This document shows, piece by piece, positions 43,794 through 52,858 of a DNA stretch of 64,000 nt. Each line of letters starts with the position of its first letter. Position 1 is the stretch's first letter. This DNA is from Rhizobium sp. 16-488-2b (GTDB lineage: Bacteria; Pseudomonadota; Alphaproteobacteria; Rhizobiales; Rhizobiaceae), in assembly GCF_017741815.1 (NCBI RefSeq), contig NZ_JAGHMF010000017.1:62001-126000 (forward strand). The letters are read 5' to 3'. The translations under genes and the position numbers were made by a program. Under the pieces are notes generated by a model, which ran no database searches, was not told the origin of the DNA, and was given only the letters and a program-made list of their open reading frames with translations.

Positions 43794-45560
43794 TCAGCCC
43801 GCGACTAGGGCGGAAAACTTGCGGTCGATCTCGGCAGCCGGCACCGGCCGGCTCAGTGCAAACCCCTGTAGGGCATCGCAGCCGAGCTTGGCCAGCGTCG
43901 CCGCATGCCGCTCGGTCTCGACACCCTCGGCGATCACCTTGACGCCAAGCGCCTTGGCAATCTCGATGATCGACTTCACCACCCGCCGCTGCTCGTCGGA
44001 CGTATCGATCGCATCCACCAGTTGGCGGTCGATCTTCAGGCGCGTCGGGCGCAGCCTCACGAGGCCGATCAGCGAGGCGTGGCCGGAACCGAAATCGTCG
44101 ATCTCGATCTCGATGCCCATGAGCTTGATCCGGTCGACGCTCTGCATCATCTCGTCGTCGCAGTCGTCGAGAAAGATCGTCTCGATCAGCTCGAAAACGA
44201 TCGAATTATCAGGGATGTCAAGCGCTTCCAGATCGCTGATCAACAGCGGATCATAAAGCCGCTGCCCTGAGATGTTCACCGAAATCCTCGGCACATCGAA
44301 GCCATGCTGCTCCCATTCGCGGCGATCCCTCAGGACGTGCCGGAGGATCGAAGCGTCGATTTCGGCGGTCAGCCCATGCTCGTCGGCGACCTTCAGGAAA
44401 TCCGCCGGCGCCAGAATGCCCCGCTCCTTGTGACGCCAGCGCGCCAGGGCTTCGAGCCCGACGATCTCCCGCGTCCGGGCGTCGAATTGCAGCTGGTAAT
44501 AAGGAACGATTTCGCCCGCCGTCAGCGCCAGCTTGAGCTCCTCGGCGATCCGCCGCTTGCCCATCAATTCGTCCTTCAGTCGCTGCGTGAAGAACTCGAT
44601 GCGGTCGCGCCCGCCGCTCTTGGCCGCGTAGAGCGCCATGTCGGATTCGGCCAGAAGATTGGTATCGCCGCGATCCGCCGACCATGAAATGCCGATCGAA
44701 CTGCCCGACTGCAGCATCTCGTGGCCGAAGCGGATCTTCTTGCGCAGCCGCTTCTGCACACGACGTGCAATCTCCCGCAATTCGTCCATGCTCTCGAAGT
44801 TGACGAGCACGATGACGAACTCGTCGCCGCCGATGCGCGCCGCCATGCCAGTCTCAGGGAGCACCGCGGCGATCCGCAAGGCGGCCGCGCGCAGCACCGC
44901 ATCGCCGGCGGCGTGTCCGTAGCTGTCATTGATCTGCTTGAACTCGTCGAGATCGAGATGCAGCACCGCTAGCGTCGAGACGCTCTCGTCTTCCGCTAGT
45001 TCCGCGATCCGTTTGTCGAAGAAACGCCGGTTCGGCAGGCCGGTCAGGTAGTCGTGCGCGGCCGCATGCTCGATGAGCGCGGTGCTCTCCTCCAGCGCCA
45101 GCGCGCGGGCCTCGGCCACCTCGCGCTGCCGCGCGGCTTCAGCGTTGAGAAGCACGTCGGCGGTCACATCCCATTCCGCGCCGATGAACGACGGCGCCCC
45201 CTCCTCGCTCACATAGAAATGCGCGCGCGAGCGGATATAGCGGATCTCGCCATTCGGCCAGATGATCCGGAACTCCGAATTGTACTGGCCGCGCTTGGCG
45301 ATTGCGTCGTTGAATTCCTGGGTGGCACGCGCGCGATCATCGGGATGGATCGCGTTCGACCAGATCGACGTCGGCACAGGCCCGCTCCGCTGGCCGGTCT
45401 GGTAAAGGCGATGCATCTGCACGTCCCAGGAGATCTCGTTCGATCGCAGGTCATGCTCCCAGACACCGATCTGCGACGCATCGAGCGCAAGCTCCAAACG
45501 CCGTAGAAGATCTTGAAACTCCCGCTCAGAGCGTATGGAGTTCTTAGATGCCAAAGCCAT
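43794..45560 (-). CDS. PAS-GGDEF-EAL protein (cyclic-di-GMP cyclase/phosphodiesterase)
   Basis: 588 aa. A PAS domain (about 15-130: WEHDLRSNEISWDVQMHRLY, IRYIRSRAHFYVSEEGAPSF) is followed by GGDEF (about 170-325, intact GGDEF near 243 in ARIGGDEFVIVL) and EAL (about 345-585). The EAL catalytic set is intact: EALARWRH, SVNISGQ, FELIET, DDFGSG, KIDRQL, AEGVE. I see no RxxD inhibitory site before GGDEF. It can be bifunctional, with PAS input. No membrane segment. Adjacent to the sugar-nucleotide genes, so it may tune polysaccharide production. Confidence 0.92.
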   Translation of the reverse strand: MALASKNSIRSEREFQDLLRRLELALDASQIGVWEHDLRSNEISWDVQMHRLYQTGQRSGPVPTSIWSNAIHPDDRARATQEFNDAIAKRGQYNSEFRIIWPNGEIRYIRSRAHFYVSEEGAPSFIGAEWDVTADVLLNAEAARQREVAEARALALEESTALIEHAAAHDYLTGLPNRRFFDKRIAELAEDESVSTLAVLHLDLDEFKQINDSYGHAAGDAVLRAAALRIAAVLPETGMAARIGGDEFVIVLVNFESMDELREIARRVQKRLRKKIRFGHEMLQSGSSIGISWSADRGDTNLLAESDMALYAAKSGGRDRIEFFTQRLKDELMGKRRIAEELKLALTAGEIVPYYQLQFDARTREIVGLEALARWRHKERGILAPADFLKVADEHGLTAEIDASILRHVLRDRREWEQHGFDVPRISVNISGQRLYDPLLISDLEALDIPDNSIVFELIETIFLDDCDDEMMQSVDRIKLMGIEIEIDDFGSGHASLIGLVRLRPTRLKIDRQLVDAIDTSDEQRRVVKSIIEIAKALGVKVIAEGVETERHAATLAKLGCDALQGFALSRPVPAAEIDRKFSALVAG

Positions 45561-45733
45561 TCATGCCTCACGCCACGTCAAAGCGAAATCCATCCCCGCT
45601 GCCCGCTAGCAACCACAATCACCTACCAGTGATTGCCAAGTGCGACATTAATTAGAACACCCTAAAAATCTATCAATGATTGCATGCCAGCGCGCCAGCG
45701 CTATTTATTGTTCGTCAGGGATCGTACCGACCG

Positions 45734-46630
45734 TCAGGATTTTCCGCCTTCGCGGCCCGACTTCCGCTCCAGCTGCAACAGCAATCCGCTGTGATCCGTA
45801 TCGCCATTGCCATCCTCGACGAAAGCGGCGAACTCGGCGCGCACCGCTTCTGTCAGCGGCAGGGTCAGTGCCAGGCTATTTGCCTCGGCAACGATGTTGT
45901 TGAGATCCTTCAGCTGCAGCCGCGAAGGGCCGGCGCCGCCGAAATTGCGCTCCACCATACGTTGACCGTGAATCTCAAGAATTCGGCCCTCGGCGAAGCC
46001 GCCCCGGATCGCACGGCGAAACGCCTCCGCCGACCCGCCACCGGCCTCGACCAGCATCATCGCTTCGGCCACGGCGCCGATGGTGATCGCCACGATCTGC
46101 TGGTTGCCGAGCTTGGCGAGCTGGCCCGTGCCGCTTGGCCCCACATGCGTCACCCGGCCGAGCGCGGAAAACACATCGCTCAGCGCATCGACGACATCGG
46201 CACTGCCTCCTGCCATGATCGCAAGCGTACCGGCCGAAGCGCCGACGACGCCACCGGAAACCGGCGCATCGAGATGGCGGATGCCGCGTTCGCCAAGCCT
46301 CGCCGCATAATCACGCGCAGCCTCTGGCGTGATCGAGCTGCAATCGATGACGACCGCGCCGGGCGCGAGCGCCTCTGCCACACCTTGCGAAAACAAGACG
46401 TCGCCGACAGCATTGCCATCGCTGAGCATGGTGAAGACGACCGACGCCCCCTCAACGGCCAAAGCCGCTGTCGTCGCAACTGCGGCGCCATCGGCCCTCA
46501 GCGCCTCGGCCTTGGCGATGTCACGGTTCCAGGCGGTAACGGCAAAGCCGGCATCGAGCAGACGCCGAACCATCGGCGCGCCCATCAGCCCGGTGCCCAG
46601 AAACGCGATCGCCCGTTGTTGACTGCTCAT
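45734..46630 (-). CDS. 3-hydroxyisobutyrate / L-threonate dehydrogenase family oxidoreductase
   Basis: 298-aa beta-hydroxyacid dehydrogenase: nucleotide motif IAFLGTGLMGAPMVRRLL, substrate-binding DAPVSGGVVGASAGTL and catalytic lysine GQLAKLGNQQ. Its ATG at 46630 overlaps the denD-like stop (ATGA). Pairing with a D-erythronate dehydrogenase suggests a four-carbon sugar-acid substrate (LtnD type), but glycerate or hydroxyisobutyrate remain possible. No OtnK-type kinase or OtnC/OtnI is nearby, so any pathway is incomplete here. Confidence 0.85.
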   Translation of the reverse strand: MSSQQRAIAFLGTGLMGAPMVRRLLDAGFAVTAWNRDIAKAEALRADGAAVATTAALAVEGASVVFTMLSDGNAVGDVLFSQGVAEALAPGAVVIDCSSITPEAARDYAARLGERGIRHLDAPVSGGVVGASAGTLAIMAGGSADVVDALSDVFSALGRVTHVGPSGTGQLAKLGNQQIVAITIGAVAEAMMLVEAGGGSAEAFRRAIRGGFAEGRILEIHGQRMVERNFGGAGPSRLQLKDLNNIVAEANSLALTLPLTEAVRAEFAAFVEDGNGDTDHSGLLLQLERKSGREGGKS

Positions 46631-47613
46631 TGAATTCTGCCTTCCATTTCATCTTCTATATGCACGCGAATGATCTCTTCGAAGCTCGTCTCGGCCACGA
46701 AGCCGAGGCGCGTTGCCCGCTCCGGCGCGAAGGCCCGCGCCCAGCCGCCGACGATCCTCATCACCAACTCGTCCGGCTCCCGCCGGATCAGCGCCACCGC
46801 CTTGTCGCCCGCAATCGCGCGCAAGGCCTCGATCTGCTCGCCGACCGAGGCGCTGACGCCTGGCATGGTCAGGCTTCGCTGCGCGCCGAGCGGCTCGAGA
46901 TCGATGCTCGCGGCATGAATGAGAAAGCCGACCGCCGAGCGCGGCGAGGCATGCCAGTGGCGCACCGTATCCGGCACCGGAAGAATGGCCGGCTGTCCCG
47001 CCAGCGGCTCGCGGATGATGCCGGAAAAGAAGCCGGAAGCGGCCTTGTTCGGCTTGCCCGGCCGCACACAGATCGTCGGCAACCGAATGCCGATACCGTC
47101 GATGAAGCCACGCCTCGTATAGTCGGCGAGCAAAAGCTCGCTCATCGCCTTCTGCGTGCCGTAGCTTGTCAGCGGCGTCAGATTGAAATCGTCGGGGATG
47201 ACATCGGGCATCGGCGCGCCGAAGACGGCGATGGAGGAGGTGAAGACCACGCAGGGACGATACCCATCCTGCAAATGCGCCAGACGGATCGCCTCGAACA
47301 GCGCCCGCGTCCCCTCGAGATTGATGCCGTAGCCCTTCTCGAAATCGAGCTCGGCTTCCGCCGAAACGATCGCCGCGAGGTGGAAGATGATATCCGGCCG
47401 CGACCCGACGATCAGCGCCGCCTGTCCCGGCTGCGAGATATCGGCCGCACTCGCATCCACCCGCCCGGCAAAGCCGACAGGTGCAGCCGGCGCCACGACA
47501 TCGACCAGCGTCAGCCGCCCGATCGCCTGCCCGGACAGTTTCCCGTCGGACACCAGCCGTTCGGTGAGTTTGCGCCCGATCATGCCGGCAGCGCCGATGA
47601 TAGCGATATGCAT
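46627..47613 (-). CDS. denD: D-erythronate dehydrogenase-like SDR
   Basis: 328-aa extended SDR of the DenD type: HIAIIGAAGMIGRKLTERL, FTSSIAVFGAPMP, catalytic SYGTQKAMSELLL (Tyr/Lys), RPGKPNKAASGFFSG and VRHWHASPRSAVGFL. DenD oxidises D-erythronate to 2-oxo-tetronate. ATG 47613 has GGAGGAGG directly upstream; a frame from 47652 is longer but unsupported. First gene of a two-gene operon. Confidence 0.87.
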   Translation of the reverse strand: MHIAIIGAAGMIGRKLTERLVSDGKLSGQAIGRLTLVDVVAPAAPVGFAGRVDASAADISQPGQAALIVGSRPDIIFHLAAIVSAEAELDFEKGYGINLEGTRALFEAIRLAHLQDGYRPCVVFTSSIAVFGAPMPDVIPDDFNLTPLTSYGTQKAMSELLLADYTRRGFIDGIGIRLPTICVRPGKPNKAASGFFSGIIREPLAGQPAILPVPDTVRHWHASPRSAVGFLIHAASIDLEPLGAQRSLTMPGVSASVGEQIEALRAIAGDKAVALIRREPDELVMRIVGGWARAFAPERATRLGFVAETSFEEIIRVHIEDEMEGRIQ

Positions 47614-47788
47614 GGAACCTCCTCCCGTGACAGGCGGCGAAGCAGCAACCACCCGTACCCCTCACAATTGATAGGGCCGCTCGCGCCGATGCAAGCTCAA
47701 AAAGCCATGCTGCATTGCAAACAAAATGCTGGACATATCGCGCCGGATCCGTGAACCCGAGCCGACGAAACGCGTAAGGATACCCACG

Positions 47789-48121
47789 ATGAAACTTCCC
47801 CCGCTCCCCTACAACTCGCTCGACTGGCATGCGCTGCCGGCCAGCGAACACAAGGGCGAAACCGGAACGGCGATATGGAGAACGCTGAACAATGGCGATG
47901 TCCGCATGCGGATCGTCGAGCTTTCGCCGGGCTATCTGGCGGACCACTGGTGCGACCGTGGCCATATCGTCTACGTGCTCGAGGGAGAAGTGACGAGCGA
48001 GCTCAAGGACGGCCGCAGCTTCGTGATGAAGCCGGGCATGGGATACACGGTCTCCGACCACGGAGACGCCGCCCACCGCTCCAGGACGGCATCGGGCGCC
48101 AAGATGTTCATCATCGACTGA
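47789..48121 (+). CDS. Small single-domain cupin (DHCW-type)
   Basis: 110 aa. Cupin motifs: GYLADHWCDRGHIVYVLEGE (first metal-binding strand pair) and VSDHGDAAHRSRTASGAKMF. Matches the short DHCW cupin family from memory; role unknown. ATG 47789 is preceded by AAGGA; an upstream frame from 47726 is not conserved-looking. Divergent from denD, and closed by a terminator shared with the RND gene. Confidence 0.8.
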   Translation: MKLPPLPYNSLDWHALPASEHKGETGTAIWRTLNNGDVRMRIVELSPGYLADHWCDRGHIVYVLEGEVTSELKDGRSFVMKPGMGYTVSDHGDAAHRSRTASGAKMFIID

Positions 48122-48139
48122 CCGCTCTTTCAAAACCAG

Positions 48140-48167
48140 AAAGGGCGGAACTCGCGTCCCGCCCTTT
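48140..48167. terminator. Hairpin between cupin gene and RND pump gene
   Basis: 9-bp stem AAAGGGCGG / CCGCCCTTT with a 10-base loop, symmetric A and T ends, between two convergent stops. Confidence 0.75.
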
Positions 48168-48191
48168 GCTCTATTTGCCTGTGTCGGAAGC

Positions 48192-51100
48192 CTATTCGGC
48201 CGCCATCCGGATCACCTCGGCCCCACCGTGGCCGTTATGATCATCGTCCTTGTGCTGCACCAGCGGACGGTTGCCCGCCAGCTTGCGGATCAGCACGTAG
48301 AACACCGGCGTCATGAAGATGCCGAAGAAGGTGACGCCGATCATGCCGGAGAACACCGCCACACCCATCGCGGCACGCATCTCCGCACCAGCACCGGTCG
48401 ATACGACGAGCGGCACGACACCCATGATGAACGCCATCGACGTCATCAGGATCGGGCGCAGGCGCAAGCGGCTGGCCTCGACCGCCGCCTGAACAGGCGT
48501 ACGACCTTCGAATTCCAGCTCGCGGGCGAATTCCACGATCAGGATCGCGTTCTTCGCCGAGAGACCGACAAGGACGATGAGGCCGATCTGCGTGAAGATG
48601 TTGTTGTCTCCACCGGTGAGCCAGACGCCGGTCAGGGCGGCCAGCACGCCCATCGGCACGATCATGATGATCGCGAGCGGCAGTGTCAGGCTCTCATACT
48701 GGGCAGCCAGCACGAGATAGACGAGCAGCAGCGCCAGCGGGAAGACGAGCACGCCCGAGCTGCCGGCAAGAATCTGCTGGTAGGTCAGATCCGTCCACTC
48801 GAAGCCGATGCCCTTCGGCAGCGTCTCGTCGGCGATCCGCTCGATGGCGGCCTGTGCCTGCCCGGACGAGAAGCCCGGTGCCGGACCGCCATTGATATCG
48901 GCGGCGAGGAAGCCGTTGTAGCGGGTCGTGCGTTCCGGTCCCGTCGTGGCATCGACCTTGAGCAGTGCCGACAGCGGGATCATCTGCCCCGAAGCCGAAC
49001 GCACCTTCAGCTGGCCGATATCATCGGCATGGGCGCGGAACTGCGCATCTGCCTGCACGCGGACGCTATAGGTACGGCCGAATGCGTTGAAGTCGTTGAC
49101 GTAGAGCGAGCCCAGATAGATCTGCAGCGTTTCGAAGACGTCGGTCACCGACACGCCGAGCTGTTCGGCCTTGGCGCGATCGAGGTCCGCGTAGAGCTGC
49201 GGCACGTTGATCTGGTAGCTCGAGAACAGGCCGGCCAGCTCAGGCGTCTGGTAGGCCTTGGCGAGGAAAGCCTTGGTCGCTTCGTCCAGCGCATTGTAGC
49301 CCAGGCCCGCCCGGTCTTCGAGCTGCAGCTTGAAACCACCCGTCGTGCCCAGACCCTGGACCGGCGGCGGCGGGAACATGGCGATGAACGCATCCTGGAT
49401 CGCGCCGAATTTCTGGTTGAGCGTCATGGCGATCGCTCCGCCTGAGAGATCGGGCGTCTTGCGCTCCTCGAAGGACTTCAGCTTGACGAAGACGACACCG
49501 GCATTCGAGCCGTTGGTGAAGCCGTTGATCGACAGGCCGGGAAACGCGATGGCGTGTTCGACGCCGGGCGTTGCAAGGGCAATGTCGCTCATCCGCTTGA
49601 TCACGTCTTCGGTGCGGTCGAGGCTGGCGGCGTCGGGCAGCTGCGCGAAGCCGATCAGGTACTGCTTGTCCTGCGCCGGCACGAAGCCGCCGGGAACGGC
49701 ATTGAACAGGCCATAGGTCGCCCCGGCAAGCGCCAGATAGATCACCATGACGATGCTCTTGCGCGACACCAGACCGCCGACACCCTTACCGTAAGCATTG
49801 GAGCTGGCGCTGAAGGCGCGGTTGAAGCCGCGGAAGAACCAGCCGAACACGAAGTCCATGCCGCGCGTCAGCCAATCCTTCGGCGCATGGTGACCCTTCA
49901 GAAGAAGGGCTGCCAGAGCCGGGGAAAGCGTCAGCGAGTTGATGGCGGAAATCACGGTCGAGATGGCGATCGTCAACGCGAACTGGCGATAGAACTGGCC
50001 CGACAGGCCGGTGATGAAGGCCAGCGGCACGAACACCGCCACCAGCACCAGCGCGATCGCGATGATCGGGCCGGACACTTCCTTCATGGCCTTGTAGGTC
50101 GCGTCGCGCGGCGAAAGGCCGTTCTCGATGTTGCGCTCGACGTTTTCGACGACGACGATCGCGTCGTCCACGACGATACCGATCGCAAGCACCAACCCGA
50201 ACAGGCTGAGCGCGTTGATCGAGAAGCCGAAGACATACATGACCGCGAAGGTGCCGATGATAGAGACCGGAACCGCGATCAGCGGAATGATCGAGGCGCG
50301 CCATGTCTGCAGGAACAGGATGACGACGATGACGACGAGCGCGATGGCTTCGAGCAGCGTGTCGACGACCTTCTCGATCGAAGCGCGGACGAACTGCGTG
50401 GTATCGTAGACGATCTCGTACTTCACGCCTTCAGGCATCGCCAGCTGCAGCTCGTCCATGGTCTTGATGACCTGGTCCGAGATGGTGATGGCGTTGGAGC
50501 CGGGCGCCTGGAAGACAGGGATAGCCACCGCCGATTTGCTGTCGAGCAGCGAGCGCAGCGAATAATCCGACGCACCGAGTTCGACGCGCGCGACATCGCG
50601 CAGACGCGTGATCTCGCCATTGGCGCCGCTCTTGACGATGATGTTGCCGAACTCCTCGGGCGTCTGCAGACGACCCTGGGCGTTGACGTTCAGCTGGATA
50701 TCGACACCGGTGAGGCTCGGCGACGCGCCGATCGTACCGGCAGCCGCCTGCACGTTCTGGGCGCGGATGGCATTGGTGATGTCGCTCGCCGCCAGATTAT
50801 GCTCGGCCGCCTTCTGCGGATCGATCCAGATACGCATCGAGTAGTCGCCCGACCCGAAGATCTGCACCTGGCCAACGCCCTCGATACGGGCAAGCCGATC
50901 CTTGACGTTCAAGACGCCATAGTTGCGCAGGTAGGTGATGTCGTAGCGATTATCCGGCGATGTCAGGTTCACCACCATCATGAGGTCGGGCGAACTCTTG
51001 ACTGTCGTGATGCCGAGCGCGCGCACCTCCGTCGGCAGGCGGGGCTCTGCCTGGCTGACGCGGTTCTGCACCAGCTGCTGTGCCTGGTCGGGATTGGTGC

Positions 51101-51395
51101 CGAGCTTGAAGGTCACCGTCAGCGTCATCACGCCGTCGGATGTCGCCTGGCTGGACATGTAGAGCATGCCCTCGACGCCGTTGATCTGCTCTTCGAGCGG
51201 CGTGGCGACGGTTTCGGCGATGACCTTCGGGTTGGCGCCGGGATAGGTGGCGCGCACGACGATCGATGGCGGGACAACTTCCGGATATTCGGAAATCGGC
51301 AGCGATCGCATGCCGATCAGGCCGGCGACCACGATGAGGACCGATAGCACCCCGGCAAACACCGGGCGGTCGACAAAGAATCTGGAGATATTCAT
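48192..51395 (-). CDS. RND efflux pump inner-membrane transporter (MexF/BepE-like)
   Basis: 1067-aa HAE1-type proton-driven exporter. N-terminus NISRFFVDRPVFAGVLSVLI, proton-relay helix GIVVDDAIVVVENVERN with the Asp pair, second-half GGDNNIFTQIGLIVLVGLSAKNA and twelve helices with two large periplasmic loops. ATG 51395 has GGAGAGG upstream; 12 more codons to 51431 are not family-like. The adaptor gene lies 232 bases upstream with a palindromic repeat between. No outer-membrane factor follows, so TolC must come from elsewhere. Confidence 0.95.
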   Translation of the reverse strand: MNISRFFVDRPVFAGVLSVLIVVAGLIGMRSLPISEYPEVVPPSIVVRATYPGANPKVIAETVATPLEEQINGVEGMLYMSSQATSDGVMTLTVTFKLGTNPDQAQQLVQNRVSQAEPRLPTEVRALGITTVKSSPDLMMVVNLTSPDNRYDITYLRNYGVLNVKDRLARIEGVGQVQIFGSGDYSMRIWIDPQKAAEHNLAASDITNAIRAQNVQAAAGTIGASPSLTGVDIQLNVNAQGRLQTPEEFGNIIVKSGANGEITRLRDVARVELGASDYSLRSLLDSKSAVAIPVFQAPGSNAITISDQVIKTMDELQLAMPEGVKYEIVYDTTQFVRASIEKVVDTLLEAIALVVIVVILFLQTWRASIIPLIAVPVSIIGTFAVMYVFGFSINALSLFGLVLAIGIVVDDAIVVVENVERNIENGLSPRDATYKAMKEVSGPIIAIALVLVAVFVPLAFITGLSGQFYRQFALTIAISTVISAINSLTLSPALAALLLKGHHAPKDWLTRGMDFVFGWFFRGFNRAFSASSNAYGKGVGGLVSRKSIVMVIYLALAGATYGLFNAVPGGFVPAQDKQYLIGFAQLPDAASLDRTEDVIKRMSDIALATPGVEHAIAFPGLSINGFTNGSNAGVVFVKLKSFEERKTPDLSGGAIAMTLNQKFGAIQDAFIAMFPPPPVQGLGTTGGFKLQLEDRAGLGYNALDEATKAFLAKAYQTPELAGLFSSYQINVPQLYADLDRAKAEQLGVSVTDVFETLQIYLGSLYVNDFNAFGRTYSVRVQADAQFRAHADDIGQLKVRSASGQMIPLSALLKVDATTGPERTTRYNGFLAADINGGPAPGFSSGQAQAAIERIADETLPKGIGFEWTDLTYQQILAGSSGVLVFPLALLLVYLVLAAQYESLTLPLAIIMIVPMGVLAALTGVWLTGGDNNIFTQIGLIVLVGLSAKNAILIVEFARELEFEGRTPVQAAVEASRLRLRPILMTSMAFIMGVVPLVVSTGAGAEMRAAMGVAVFSGMIGVTFFGIFMTPVFYVLIRKLAGNRPLVQHKDDDHNGHGGAEVIRMAAE

Positions 51396-51486
51396 TTCAA
51401 AGCCCTCTCCGGGATGAAATTTGGGATGCAACGACCCTCTCCGGCGGTTGGGATACCGCCGGTAGGGGTAGAACTGGATGCTTAAA

Positions 51487-51620
51487 AGGCCCTCTCTGGC
51501 CTGCCGGCCATCTCCCCCACAAGGGGGGAGAAGACGTGTGGCACTGTCCTGCCAAATCCTGGCTTGGGCGGTGCGGCAGGCTTAGCCCCTCCCCCTTGTG
51601 GGGAGGGGTTGGGGAGGGGT
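51487..51620. repeat. Palindromic intergenic mosaic repeat (RIME-like)
   Basis: Between the adaptor and RND genes. Left hairpin CTCCCCC-ACAA-GGGGGGAG (about 51511-51530), right hairpin CCCCTCCCC-CTTGT-GGGGAGGGG (about 51586-51608); the two are near reverse complements of one another. Flanking inverted segments (TGGCC/GGCCA, CCTGCC/GGCAGG) complete the mosaic. This kind of element is widespread in Rhizobium, Agrobacterium and Sinorhizobium; the RIME name is from memory. Confidence 0.7.
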
Positions 51621-51627
51621 CTGCGTC

Positions 51628-52821
51628 TTACTTGGCCGCGACTTTTTCTTCCATCTGCGGTGCGACCACCGCGCCCGGACGAATGCGCTGCAGACCGTTG
51701 ACGACGATCTTGTCGCCGACGGCAAGGCCGTTTTCGATCACGCGGTCGCCACCTTCGGCGATGCCGAGCTGCACCGGCCGGTAGCTCACCTTGTTCTCGC
51801 CATCGACCACGAAGACGAACTTCTTGTCCTGGTCGGTGCCGATCGCACGTTCGCTGATAAGGATCTTGTTCTCGGCCTTCGGCTGGCCCATGCGAACACG
51901 CACGAACTGGCCGGGGATCAGCTTGCCACCTGGATTGTCGAACACGGCGCGAACGCCGATCGTGCCGCTGGAAGCATCCACCTGGTTGTCGATAAGCTGC
52001 AGCTTGCCCTTGATCGGCGTGCCCTGATCGGCAAGCGTGCCGACTTCGACGGGGATCTGTTCAAGTGCCGGAACCGCGCCATCAGCGGCAGGAAGCTGGG
52101 CAAGCGCCTTGGCGACCATGCCTTCGCTGGCGCTGAAGCTGGCGTAGATCGGATCGACGGAGACGAGCGACGCCAGCTCCGACGAGGTCGATCCAGCAGC
52201 AACCAGATTGCCGACAGTCACTTCGAGCTTGCCGACGCGGCCGGCAACGGGTGCCTTCACCTCGGTATAGCCGAGCTCGAGCTGCGCTGAACGAAGAGCT
52301 GCCTGCGCGGTGCGAAGACCGGCCTGCGCTTCGGTGAATGCGTTCTGACGCTGGTCGAGATCGCTCTGCGAAATCGTCCGGTTGTCGGAAAGCCTGCGGC
52401 CGCGATCAAGCTCGATCTGCGCGAGATTGACCTTGGCTTCGGCCGAAGCCATCTGCCCCTCGGCCTGCGATACGGCCGCCTGGTAGGGTGCCGGATCGAT
52501 GGTGAAGAGCAGATCGCCGGCCTTCACCAGCGCGCCTTCGCGGAAATGCACCGACTGGACGGCGCCGGCGACACGCGAGCGGATCTGCACGCGATCGACG
52601 GCTTCGAGCCGGCCGGAAAACTGCTCCCATTCGGTGACGTCGCGGCTGGCGACGACAGCGACGGTAACGGGCACGGCCGGCGGAGCGGCCTGTGCCTCTG
52701 CGGTTGCGGCAGTCGCGGTTCCGCTCATCGGCAATTCGAAAAACAGTGCTGCGGCTGAAACGGACGCAACAAGGCTCAGACCGGCGCCCACAAGGGCCCA
52801 GCGCTTCTTACTGGACGTCAT
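51628..52821 (-). CDS. RND efflux periplasmic adaptor (MexE/AcrA-like)
   Basis: 397 aa. N-terminal signal/anchor helix (KRWALVGAGLSLVASVSAAAL), lipoyl halves SRVAGAVQSVHFREGALVKA and VKAPVAGRVGKLEVTVGNLV around a coiled-coil hairpin (GLRTAQAALRSAQLELGYTE), then the beta-barrel and membrane-proximal domains (YRPVQLGIAEGGDRVIENGL). ATG 52821 has AAGGAG eight bases upstream. It follows the hydrolase-like gene by 37 bases. No lipobox cysteine seen. Confidence 0.93.
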   Translation of the reverse strand: MTSSKKRWALVGAGLSLVASVSAAALFFELPMSGTATAATAEAQAAPPAVPVTVAVVASRDVTEWEQFSGRLEAVDRVQIRSRVAGAVQSVHFREGALVKAGDLLFTIDPAPYQAAVSQAEGQMASAEAKVNLAQIELDRGRRLSDNRTISQSDLDQRQNAFTEAQAGLRTAQAALRSAQLELGYTEVKAPVAGRVGKLEVTVGNLVAAGSTSSELASLVSVDPIYASFSASEGMVAKALAQLPAADGAVPALEQIPVEVGTLADQGTPIKGKLQLIDNQVDASSGTIGVRAVFDNPGGKLIPGQFVRVRMGQPKAENKILISERAIGTDQDKKFVFVVDGENKVSYRPVQLGIAEGGDRVIENGLAVGDKIVVNGLQRIRPGAVVAPQMEEKVAAK

Positions 52822-52858
52822 TTGTATTCTCCTTACGGCCCCCACGGCCGTGTATTGA

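Noticed and set aside
46649..48133. 494-codon minus-strand frame over denD and the cupin gene
   Set aside because: Overlaps two well-supported genes in other frames; sequence is Arg/Ala-rich and unlike a folded protein.
49554..51347. 597-codon plus-strand open frame opposite the RND transporter
   Set aside because: Shadow frame: codon bias in a GC-rich gene keeps the opposite strand open. Composition (Arg/His/Asp-rich, no hydrophobic pattern) is not protein-like and the other strand is a full RND gene.
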